Below, one piece after another: positions 1-9,500 of a stretch of 32,896 nt of DNA (its first letter is position 1; the number at the start of each line of letters is the position of its first letter). Made by a program: the position numbers and the translations under genes. Under the pieces are notes generated by a model. That model was not told the origin of the DNA, made no database searches, and saw only the letters and a program-made list of their open reading frames with translations. Origin of the DNA: Hirudo medicinalis (lineage: Eukaryota > Annelida > Clitellata > Hirudinida > Hirudinidae); NCBI GenBank assembly GCA_011800805.1, contig MPNW01000960.1:3165-36060 (forward strand). Reading direction: 5' to 3'.

Positions 1-142
1 ATTGCCATTGCCATTGCCATTGCCATTGCCATTGCCATTGCCATTGCCATTGCCATTGCCATTGCCATTGCCATTACCATTGCCATTACCATTACCATTA
101 CCATTACCATTACCATTATCATCATTATTATTATTATTATTA
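1..142. repeat. Hexanucleotide array ATTGCC/ATTACC grading into ATT
   Basis: About twenty tandem six-base units fill bases 1-120. The left part is pure ATTGCC and the right part is increasingly ATTACC. A short (ATT)n run follows. The open frame across it (alternating Leu-Pro) is a by-product of the repeat, not a gene. The array continues off the left edge, so its full length is unknown. Confidence 0.95.
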
Positions 143-530
143 ATGTTCCAACCTGAAATCAGCGTCAATGTTGCCAAAAAGCAATAAATTACCGATGAAT
201 CTGGGAATGATGAATCTCTCTGCAACCTCATTTTCTGTTATTTAATGAAGAAGTAACTGGAAAGTAAAGATAATTTTGTTAAATTTATAGAAAACATTGA
301 AGTTATATAAGGAGTGCAAACAATAACTTAAATGCTTTGAAAGTTTATTCCCGTTTGTCACTAAAATAATTTAAGGAGAACATAAAACTTGTACTTTGTA
401 ACATAAACTTTTACTTTATTACATAAAACGAGTACTTTATAAAAAGAAGAATAAATGTACAAGACCTCTTTTGATACTTCCTCTTCTCGCAACATTCAAA
501 TTTCATGTTCAAAGACTCTTTATATATTTC

Positions 531-688
531 AGAGGGTAGCATTCCTCCGAACGCTTGTAAAAGCAACAGTCGTTACTTGTCGTGTTCGAAACCCAGCTTG
601 CGCCCCTGGGAGCCGGCGCTATATAAATGGTCTAAGCTCACGCTTATGGCGCTATATAAATAAACTTACTTACTTGCTTACTTATTGG
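531..688 (+). mobile_element. tRNA-derived SINE, copy 1
   Basis: The element has a pol III B box, GTTCGAAAC at 584-592, which fits the GWTCRANNC consensus. Next comes a body containing GCGCTATATAAAT twice (about 616-628 and 649-661). It ends in a (CTTA)n tail at 664-688. The same body occurs inverted at 1446-1664 and directly at 5573-5722, so this is a dispersed family. The open frame over this copy comes from the SINE and should not be read as a gene. Confidence 0.75.
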
Positions 689-973
689 TTGCTCAGCATT
701 CTTACTTCCTTCTGCCAATTCTATTTCAAACTGCATTTCAAAAGCATCACGACCTTAAACTACAGATTTTTCACATGATTACATTATATTTCGGGATCTG
801 ATCTTTTCCAGATAAGCCCCGCCACTAATGCAAAAAGTGCACGCGCGAAAAGTTAAGCCCCGCCACCTATTGCCAGCTCCAATTTAATGCACGCACGCAA
901 CCTTGACCTATTTCTGATATCTAGACATTTGAATATTTAAACGCGCGCCATAAAAACAACTCCTTATCCAACC

Positions 974-996
974 TTTTTTTTTTGGGGGGGGGGGGG
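974..996. repeat. T10-G13 homopolymer junction
   Basis: Ten T are followed directly by thirteen G. G runs of this length are unusual in this AT-rich sequence. Their length is unlikely to be exact. Confidence 0.9.
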
Positions 997-1256
997 TTTG
1001 AGTTTATTGATTCAAACAAACAAGCTGTTGTATACAAAGCAAAAGCATAAAACAAATTCAAATAAAACTCAAAGGGCCAGCCTTAAGGAAGCGCACGCTT
1101 CCGCAATCAGACTGATCCAATAAATCATTATATACAGGAAGCTTTTACAAAGAGTAATTTACAAAATCATAAACTATACAACTACACAATTCCAAGCAAT
1201 AAATATTGTTTATACGACTTTTTAAATAATAAATAATTTAAGCTTCTGGGCTCATT

Positions 1257-1445
1257 TTGTGCAAAAATTTTCTACGTTCGGACGTAAAACCTGAAATGAA
1301 CTTTCTGATACTTTCGACTCTCGTTCATGACAAGGAGACGGCAATACGTTTTTTGCAAAGCCACGGAGTGATCCATCGGCAACGTTTATGCAACAATGGC
1401 CACCATATGACACTTTCAACTGTTTCTGACAGGTGGAGGTGTAAT
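1257..1445 (+). pseudogene. ISXO2/Merlin-like transposase, N-terminal fragment
   Basis: The open frame contains ETAIRFLQSHGVIH, then LCNNGHHMTL, then DRWRCN. I recognise this as the zinc-knuckle N-terminus of ISXO2-like (IS1595/Merlin-type) transposases: a phrase like ETAxxFLQxxGxI, then C-x-x-GH-x-M-x-L, then RWRC. The first true ATG is at 1296. After the RWRCN codons the sequence reads GTAAGTAAG. This could be a splice donor, but it is also the tail of the inverted SINE that starts at 1446. No catalytic DDE domain follows within the window. It is therefore either a 5' exon of a domesticated gene or, more likely, a transposon relic cut off by the SINE. It lies inside the inverted-repeat element at 794-1803. 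The family assignment rests on motif memory, not a search. Confidence 0.5.
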
Positions 1446-1664
1446 GTAAGTAAGTAAGTAAGTAAGTTTATTTATATAGCGCCATAAGCGTGAGCGTCAG
1501 GGTAGTAGTAGTAGTCGTAGTATTTTATTAATGTCCTCAGCATAACGTGATGACTAGGTCAAGCCAATGAGCGTCAGGGGCGCTTAGACCATTTATATAT
1601 CGCCGGCTCCCAGGGTCGCTTTGTGGTGGTGCAAGCTGGGTTTCGAACACGACACGTAACAGTG
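1446..1664 (-). mobile_element. tRNA-derived SINE, copy 2, inverted
   Basis: This is the reverse complement of copy 1. The (GTAA)n tail is at 1446-1465, the GCGCTATATAAAT body block follows, and the B box lies at 1640-1648. It carries about 65 extra bases (about 1498-1570) compared with copy 1, including a (TAG)n-like stretch. It also has a segment beside the B box that copy 1 lacks. The two copies therefore differ by internal insertions or deletions. Confidence 0.7.
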
Positions 1665-1929
1665 TCGGCAAAAAATTAATGACATGTCCCAATTTCACCC
1701 TCTTCAATAAAAACTAAAATTACAAGTTTCATGTCCTCTTTTTTATAATCTTTTTTGGGTGGCTGGGGTTAACTTTTTGGCGGGGCGTATCTGGAAAAGA
1801 TCCGTATTTCGTTCCAACGTTCTCATCAAAATTTTTTTTATACTAAACCAGTAATTAATTTATATAAGATTTACATGTAATTTAGGTCGGATATACAAAT
1901 TTTCATATAATATAAATATTTTAAATGCA

Positions 1930-2034
1930 AATTAATTAATTAATTTAAATTTATTAATTTATTATTTTATTTTAAATTTATTAATTTATTTTAAATTTAT
2001 TAATTTATTTTAAATTTATTAAATTTATTTTACA
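1930..2034. repeat. AT minisatellite, unit about 19 bp
   Basis: About five imperfect tandem units of TTAAATTTATTAATTTATT. No coding potential. The region from 1805 to 2360 otherwise shows only AT-rich sequence. Confidence 0.85.
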
Positions 2035-2362
2035 TACTTTCCTTTAGGTCCCAACATCGAAATATATTTCCACTCAAAGCTGTTACAAGACTTGTAACGC
2101 CTCCAGTGTTTCTTAAAATTTTGATTACGATATCATTTGAACTCCCCTCATGAAAACGTAATAAATTAAACGTAATAAATTAAAATAATAAATTAACGTA
2201 AATTTTCCTTTCTCCGAACCTTTTCTAAAAAGGTCCTTTTTTCTATTATGCACACGCTTCAAACTATTCAACTTCCTAGTCTGAGTGACGGAAGTAGTGT
2301 TATATGAGGAAGTTTCAACATTGGCAGAAGCGTGTATTAAAAGTCAGAACATTACAAATGTA

Positions 2363-2568
2363 CGGTGGCGGATTTAGAGGGGGGTGAGCGGGGCCATTCC
2401 CCCCCCCCTCCCGTGATTTTTAAAGTCTAAGAAAAAATCTACTTTATGTCAATAATTTACGAATTTGGATGAAAATATTAGTATTTTGTGATCAACAAGA
2501 ACTAACACAGTGACACTGTCTCAATTCAGATTCAAACCGGCAATACTAAATCCCTAAATCCGCCACTG
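2363..2568. mobile_element. hAT-like MITE, about 205 bp
   Basis: The left end reads CGGTGGCGGATTTAG and the right end reads CTAAATCCGCCACTG, an inverted pair with one mismatch in the outermost bases. A CAGTGGCGGAT-type terminus followed by a G-rich run is a familiar start for small non-autonomous hAT-like elements in invertebrates. Immediately inside the left end is a G-rich then C-rich tract (about 2378-2412) that can fold back. No transposase is encoded, and no clean 8-bp target duplication is visible. Confidence 0.55.
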
Positions 2569-3198
2569 CTAGGATATATGAATCAATAACTTCCGATCCG
2601 AAAATTTATTTCGACTTTCAATGCATTTTTATGTGACTAAATTCGACAAGTAATGCGAGAAAGCACGAATAGGAAAATCCTGCTCGAATTTTCTTGTTCA
2701 TTTTCAAGATTCGCAACGTGCGATTATCCAAAAATAGAGATTTGTAATGATCAGAATGTGACTCAGAAGATTCTTTTCGACTTTTCGACAAAAAAACAAA
2801 ACACTTTAGAGTGTCTGATGCACAATCCACGGGTTAATTCTCGTACTCTCGTCATGTTAACGAGTCGATGGACGAATGATTAATAAATAAATAAATATTT
2901 AATAACTATTTATAACAAAATTTTAATTAAATGTTTAATAAATCAATAAGTAAATTATAATTTTTGACCACACAGAGTGAGCTCTTTTAAGTGATCATCT
3001 TTATATTTCTCATGATGAAATCTCGTGCGACCATTATTTTTAATTTTTAGTAGTTTTTTTTTAATAATAATAATTGTGTCTATTACTTATTTAGTTTTTG
3101 TTTGAAGATTTAAACAATTTTTAAATGTCGCACCGCCAGGGAGTTTGTAGGTCATTAATAAAATAACACTGTTACTAGCGCCAAGTTCACTAAAATAA
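2569..3198. other. Non-coding AT-rich spacer
   Basis: No gene is supported here. Overlapping open frames on the two strands at about 2618-2883 have no recognisable domain. Poly-T/A and AAT-rich runs dominate from 2880 to 3130. Confidence 0.6.
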
Positions 3199-5320
3199 AT
3201 GATGGAAAATTTTCTGGTAGACAATAAAAATGGAAGACATTTTAGCCCAACCAGTTCAATCGTTATTGATTATGCATTGTTAATGTTCATAGGATTTTCC
3301 TTAAACCAGCTTGTTAAAAATCAGCAAATTGGAAAAGCCCGGTCGACCACTGCGATAATGACAACTTTATTATTTAGTGATTTAAAACAGTTTAACGATC
3401 CAATTTTCAAACGGTAAGGTTTTCTCTTTTTTTTTGTATGTGTTTTTTGTTCCAACTCTCATGAAAGTTTACATTGTCACTATTAGCAACCTTGAACTCG
3501 TAAAATAAATTACTTATAATAAATAAATTATTAAATTAAAAAATTATTTTTCTAGTCTTGGGAATGGAGCATTCATGCAGCTGCTCTTCATAGGAATGTT
3601 CACTGATCTGGTTAACCCAGGTTTGGAAATTCTTAATTTGTTTAATTTGTTTAAATTAAAATCGTCCACGAGCATGTTTTCGTAAATAAAATGTCACCTA
3701 ACGTTGATGCTCAAAAGATGATCTTGAAATCAAGAGTTTTAAATGTAACCTAACGTATTTATTCTGAAAAATGTCGATTTTTATGAGTTGCAACAATTGG
3801 TTAAACGATAGTTTAGAATTTTCAATAAAAGAATGAACAATAATTTTTACTTATCTGACTTATTTGTTGATTTTAGGCAAAATAAATTACATCAGATGCA
3901 TGAAAGGACAGGAGGTAGATTTTAACTACCCTGATTGTCCTGAAAACTCATGCAGATTAAAGAAACTTCCTGAGGGGTTGTTGATCTTGCGTGATGGTTT
4001 ATTAAGTCATCTTCATCCAAGATATTCGTTCAATGAGCAAAAGACTCAACTTAGGTTGAAAGAATGTAATGAAGGTGATGAAGGAAAATATCTTTGGTTG
4101 TGTGAGAAGTGCAATGTCACAGAGCACATTTACCTGGAAATTAACCGACCTCAAGCAGGTGTGCATTCAAAGTTTTGTAAAATAGTGCCACATAGTCACA
4201 GACTTTTGAAAGCTGCATGATTCTTACAAATCTAGTCTCGATTCTTTACAATTTAGTCATGCTCATGGCTGTATCTACAGGCAACTGCCATTTATCTGAT
4301 ATTAAATACATCAGATGTAAAAGTCTACAATTCTGCTGCATCAAATTTAGCATATTCATATATCAAATGATTTTTTTGCGAATTCGATGACTGCCAAAAG
4401 TGATGTGGTACCACTGATAGTTTGCCAAACTATGGTTGGATAGCTGATTTGATTGAGAAACTTGCACAAGATTCCCTGTTGAATTAAATAAATAATTTAA
4501 TTGAAAAAACACAATGTTATTTTTCACAATGTTACTTAAGTAGCATTTGATTATTGTGATTCAATCAAAAGATGAAAGGCTGCATTGTGCTTTTGGGGGC
4601 GAGGTGTCGTTTAAATGCCCCTGTTGCCCTGAAGAATTGGACTCCTGTAGATTCAAGAAACTTTTCGAAGAATGGTACATTGTTCGTGATGGTGTGCTCA
4701 ACATGCATGGGAAATCAAACAATGAAAACAAATATCAAATGAATCCAGGCAAGACCCACCTGATTTTGAATCACTGTGTGAAAAATGACGAGGGAACTTA
4801 CATTTGGATGTGTGGAAAATGCAACGCCAACAAGCACTTCCACATGGATGTTCACCAACATCATGGTAAGGGTTTGACATTCATTTTTCAACAGTCATTT
4901 TTAACAATGTAATTTCAAGATCCTTAGAATTAGTAATTTGAAGGAAATGGAACGTCTAGAGTGACATGTCAGACGCCCGAGCAGATTTGTTTAGTTCATC
5001 AATTTTGAGTTTATTTTAGTATTATTGTATATTATAGATTCAATCAAATATGATTTTGTTGATTTTCTCAAGTCTTATCAATCGCAGTTGCTCAACAATC
5101 TTCAACAACAAAGGTTTCCCCTCAAGCAACCACTTTGTTATTGTTGTGCGGTTTGTATTTTTGTATGTTTGCACATGTTTACATGAATATGTCCTCTTCT
5201 AAACATGCTCCATTAATATCATCGGCTCATTTCTTATTTATAAATTTTTCATTAATTCTTCTTATTCATTGTAAGTATGTATACATGTACACATACTTTG
5301 AAGGTGATGAATATGCATGA
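3199..5320 (+). CDS. Novel protein with two tandem cysteine-rich Ig-like domains
   Basis: Proposed exons: 3199-3413 (tentative), 3556-3620, 3877-4158, 4572-4865, 5088-5320; the phases join without a stop. ATG 3199 gives 362 residues. ATG 3575 gives 284 and puts a hydrophobic signal-like segment (LLFIGMF) at the start, so it may be the true start. Exons 3 and 4 are both phase 1-1 and each encodes one Ig-like domain of about 95 residues. Both end in DEG-x-Y-x-W-x-C-x-x-C-N, reminiscent of the DxGxYxC signature but with Y-x3-C spacing and an extra cysteine. Domain 1 has six cysteines and domain 2 has eight. A Ser/Thr/Gln stalk and hydrophobic stretches follow, suggesting a membrane anchor or GPI signal. 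A strong donor, GTAAGTATG, at about 5270 could instead splice to another exon. The exon 4 acceptor has a weak pyrimidine tract. I do not recognise the family. A cell-surface or secreted Ig protein is an inference. Confidence 0.5.
4281..4390 (+). pseudogene. Possible decayed extra Ig-like exon in intron
   Basis: After a plausible acceptor (CTGTATCTACAG, ending at 4280) a phase-1 frame reads IKYIRCK. This resembles the KINYIRCMK start of the domain-1 exon at 3877. The frame hits a TGA at 4388-4390 and the Ig core is not found. It looks like the 5' end of a duplicated and degraded Ig exon. Chance similarity of a short stretch is possible. Confidence 0.3.
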
Positions 5321-5572
5321 CAAAGATGATGCAATCTAAGAGCAACTTAAACCATTATGGAAGTAGCTTGCCAACGTTCATGCTGCTAGCAATTCTTATT
5401 AGCTGGGCTTGTTTTGTTGAGCATGGCAGATGTACAAAAGGACTGAAGCGGCAGCTACCTTTAGGTGGAATGGCTTAAAAGACTTCCAGATTGGTACTTC
5501 TAGAGAGATTTGGAGACTCTGAATTTTTCTGGAAAATGTAGAAAAGAATTGTTATCCGCAAGGGGTGCAAGT

Positions 5573-5722
5573 CAGCTCAGAGGGTTTGCGTTCTTGCGAG
5601 TGATGGTAAAAGCAACAGTCGTTGCATGCCATGTTTGCACCACTGCAAAAAAAAGGGCCTCTGGGAGACGGCGCTATATAAATGGTCTAAGCGCCCCTGA
5701 TGCTTGTAGCGCTATACAAAAT
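5573..5722 (+). mobile_element. tRNA-derived SINE, copy 3
   Basis: This copy starts with a D-arm-like GCTCAGAGGG and shares GTAAAAGCAACAGTCGTT with copy 1. Next come a decayed B box (GTTTGCACC), GGCGCTATATAAATGGTCTA and the GCGCCCCTGA block. It lacks the (CTTA)n tail. The frame across it resembles that of copy 1 only because both are SINE sequence. Confidence 0.7.
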
Positions 5723-6543
5723 TCATGGAGAACCTTGGGAAAAATTGAACAAAGTTTTTCCCTTACCTAACATCTTCCCTGCTCCAGAGCATGATGCACA
5801 AAACTTTTCCAACATATTTCTACAACAAAATTGTCCTTCTAATCACCCCTTACCCTCAGGTAACTTTTAAATTGTAAATTTTTTACAATGGTCTGGGGTC
5901 CAGAAGATTGCAGTGCTTAGTTTTTACTCAATTTCAGTATTGGCAAGCTTGCTTCCGTAGAGGTGTATTGCATTATAACAAGTTCTTATTACTGATTTTA
6001 TTAAACTGATCTCATGTTATCTATTTATTTCAAAAAGACTGATTTGTCTCTCAGTGATGTACGATTAAATGAGATTCCACTGTCATTGATCAATTCATTG
6101 CAATGGCTTTCGACTCCTCCTATCGCAAATATCGCAAATGTGCAGTATAACCGGGCTGGGTACGGTCCTCATTCTTTTTTCGGTTTCATTAACTTTTTTT
6201 CACATTTTCGTGTTTCAAACAGTTTTGGTTTAATAAACGATATAAGAGGAAACAAAATTAGAGTAACCGAATTAATGTAATTTAAATGTAATGCTTTACA
6301 ACAACTCCACTTTGAAACTCTAAATTCAATTCTTACATTATTTAGCCATAGTCCAAGAGACCTTGCTTACAGAAGGAAACCCAATTTAACTAAATTCCAT
6401 TTAATCATGGATTGATGCTGATCACAGCAATATCAACAGTTCAATCAATTTTTTTTTGAAAATATTTTTTTTTTAACCCAGTGCAAAACACGAAAACATG
6501 GCAACCAATAAGAGATAAACAAATGGCAAAGTGATTTTGGTCA
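5723..6543. other. Intergenic spacer between Ig-like gene and NAA35
   Basis: No supported gene. An 88-codon open frame at 6014-6280 has no recognisable motif and no clear exon context. The right part must contain the NAA35 3' UTR, which reads on the minus strand. Confidence 0.5.
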
Positions 6544-9500
6544 TCAGGCCAGTTTGATGGTTGGATAGTGGCAGTGAGTCTCAAAGCTGAATTCGGGAGG
6601 TACCTGAGAATTTGAAGAACCATAAATCAATCGTTCGATAATCAATCCTTAGCAGACGAGTTATAGCTAATAAGGAAATCGGCCTGAATCGATAGGACAG
6701 CATCACAAATGCAAGACTTAAGAATGGCTTTCCTGTTGATTATGGCTCATCTATTACGATCATTACGGCTTATCTACATAGCGCCACACGCATGGTGCAG
6801 AGTGCTTTAACAGAGTGGCGCTCCTTTCCAATATTGATTGCGACAGTGTAAGCCGGACAGCGACAAACTAGTATCACTGCTGCACCTAGTAATGCAACTG
6901 TCCGATTCATCATTTTTTCCTTGAATCACCAATCACCAATATATAAATATATATGTATGTACCTTCGAGTCCTTCTTGTGCCCACCCTGGAGAAGTCTCA
7001 TGACGATCAGGTTTGTCTTGGCGACCTTCAACAGTGCCTTCACCTAGACAAAATGCCGCACGATTCAAAATTAATGCGCGTAACATGATTATCGTCCTAA
7101 TTGAAAAACCTCTTCGTTCGGATTGGACATGGCCTCCAGTTCTCGTTTGGCAAATTCAAAACACCGACATGCACTGCCATAAAGATCAGTGGGCTGGATT
7201 GGTGGAGAGCAGTGCGTGGTATCGGTGTGGTCCTGAGGTGGCAAAATAATGACAATAATAATGACATTAAGGAACATGTCAGCCCACCAGGATAACAAGC
7301 TTAACTATGCCATTATATACTGTGTGATTCATAAGTACCATGAATTGCATGGTATATTAAAGTATAATCATGATATATGTTTATTTCTAAATTTAGTTCA
7401 TGGTCTAACCCTAGTCTTATTCTTTATGGAAATTATTCAACAAAGGGGAGATATAATCGCAACCTTGAATTGGCTGTAGTGGAACATAGGGGGCGTGGCT
7501 ATATAAGCAAATGGGGTGAAGCGGTGGTTGTAGCGGACCTCCTCACAGTCGAAGTCAAACTTTGGTAGGCGGAGCTTGTCATCCATCCTTAGGCCAATCA
7601 CAGCCTGCAATTTAAAGCAATTACACAGTTAGTCCTATGAATGACGAGCGGTATCTTAATTGCAAATAATAATCATCGTGGATCTTCAAGGTCTGATAAT
7701 TATTATCGCTAATGTTACAATTTGTTCGCCAGTAGCTGACCAAGCGAGGGTTTTTGCTTTATTCGGGCTCCGTCAGGAGTTCGATTCCTGGTCTCGCAAG
7801 AGTTTCCGTGATTGTAATTTGCTATAATTATTATCATCATGTCTTCTATGAATCTATGAATACAACCAACAACCTTATAAAAGCCACCAGTCAGGCTGTG
7901 GAGGGCCTGAGCCATGGCAAGTTCGTTGCCTTGGACACGGGATTTCTTCTTCTTGTTCTTTCCCTTCTTCGCTCCCTTGGCACCTTAAGAAGAACAAATT
8001 AGATTAGTGGTTTCAAGTACAAGGAATGTAAAATCATAATCACCATTTAAAACCATCGCTATTACGACCACCATAATTATCACCATCATCGTCATCACCC
8101 TCATTATCACCACCACCATCATTGTCGTCATCATCATCATCATCATCTACCTTGAGTGACAGAGAAGGAGTCACCGTCTTGGTGGAAGGTCTCTGCCCTT
8201 TTGATTGTCGAGACACTCCAGTTGAACATGCCCTCACTCAGATACCTGCATAAATTAATAATTTATGATAATAGGAGCATCGCTATCATTAAGAATAAAC
8301 TATGTTTCAGCAAGTAGCTATTTTTACTACAATTAGTTAACATTATTAAAAGAATGGATTTTGTTCACCAATCCCTCGACAAATCAATATTCTCACCAGA
8401 ATATGTAGCTATACTCGTACGTTGAGTAGAGCTCAAGTTCAAGCCCCGAGGTCACATACAAGGTCATGACCTTCAGCACCAAGTACAGGACCAGGTGCCA
8501 AAGTTCAAGCAGAGTTTCCAGTTGGGGTCACTCTTCAACATGAGGCATGGACGAATGAGTCGATCTTCTCGGCCTGAAAAAAAATGGTAGAATGAATCAT
8601 TGGAGATGTTTTTGATATTTATTCTTCGTGGTCTGCATGATCCGATCCCAACCCAATATTATTACTATTATTATTAATATTACTACTACTATTGTTATTA
8701 TTAGTACTAAAAATAAAATATTGCTGCTAATAAACAAATAATCACTACTAAAGTAATTGCCAAGATATAACATCACTTCAGCTCTTAGCTTAAGAACAAC
8801 TCTGCAGTGCTATGGAAAACAATCTCCAATGATGACATGTGACCTCTAGTTACAAGTGTTACAAATATTAAGACCAATGCAACAGCAACCATACTGGCTG
8901 TGTAATGGTTTTTACCATGTAACCATCTGTTGATCTGTTGACAACTACAGCACTCACAACACCTCATCTCGAACCATCAACAACAACGACAACAGCACCT
9001 CATCCTGAAGAGCTCCGAGCTCCTCGAGCTGTCGTGCCCACTTGTCCCTCTGCCTTGCCCTATTGTGGCCGGTGATTTGGATCATGGATATGATCGGCCG
9101 AACACTGTGCAACAGGAAAGCGTCGACAAACTCCTTCACCTGCTGGTTGTTGTACAGAGGACACCTGTAGTGACGACGATTAAGGTTGTGTTTTTAAAAA
9201 AGCAATAATTAATTAATTATTTTTATTAATTAGTTATGAATAAACAACAACAATAACAACAACAAACAAATGAAGTAAGCAGGCATAAGAGAAACATAAT
9301 CCCAATATGACCAAAATAACTACTAAAATGAAATTAACAGCATAATAATAATAATAATAATAATGCATAACCGCGACAACACAATAAACGTCAAGTAGCG
9401 ACATCTCGTGACAGACTTTTGAATGAATGGTGGTGGACAACAGAATGCCTTGATGGTCTCCTTTATGAAGTCCGTGATTGGCTCCTTACCGAAGACCTTC

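Larger units (their letters stand above)
794..1803. mobile_element. Inverted-repeat DNA element, about 1 kb, degenerate
   Basis: The left end at 800-823 begins GATCTTTTCCAGATAAGCC. The right end at 1779-1802 is its reverse complement over 24 bases with one mismatch. An internal 12-bp block, AAGCCCCGCCAC, is repeated at 814-826 and 854-866, and a related block lies at the right end. Between the termini are a transposase-like N-terminal fragment (1257-1445) and an inverted SINE (1446-1664). This suggests a decayed DNA transposon later hit by a SINE. I could not define a target-site duplication, so the exact ends are approximate. Confidence 0.5.

Noticed and set aside
2..187. Open frame of alternating Leu-Pro
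   Set aside because: It is the translation of the ATTGCC/ATTACC array. No gene context.
455..778. 107-codon open frame similar to another at 5510-5770 (shared KATVV and RRYINGLS)
   Set aside because: The shared residues lie entirely in the SINE copies, so the similarity is repeat-derived, not a protein family.
6014..6280. 88-codon open frame
   Set aside because: No domain, no conserved motif, no supporting splice context.
8040..8237. Minus-strand frame with long Asp runs
   Set aside because: It is the true NAA35 exon 13 read on into the adjacent (GAT)n microsatellite past the GTAGAT donor.
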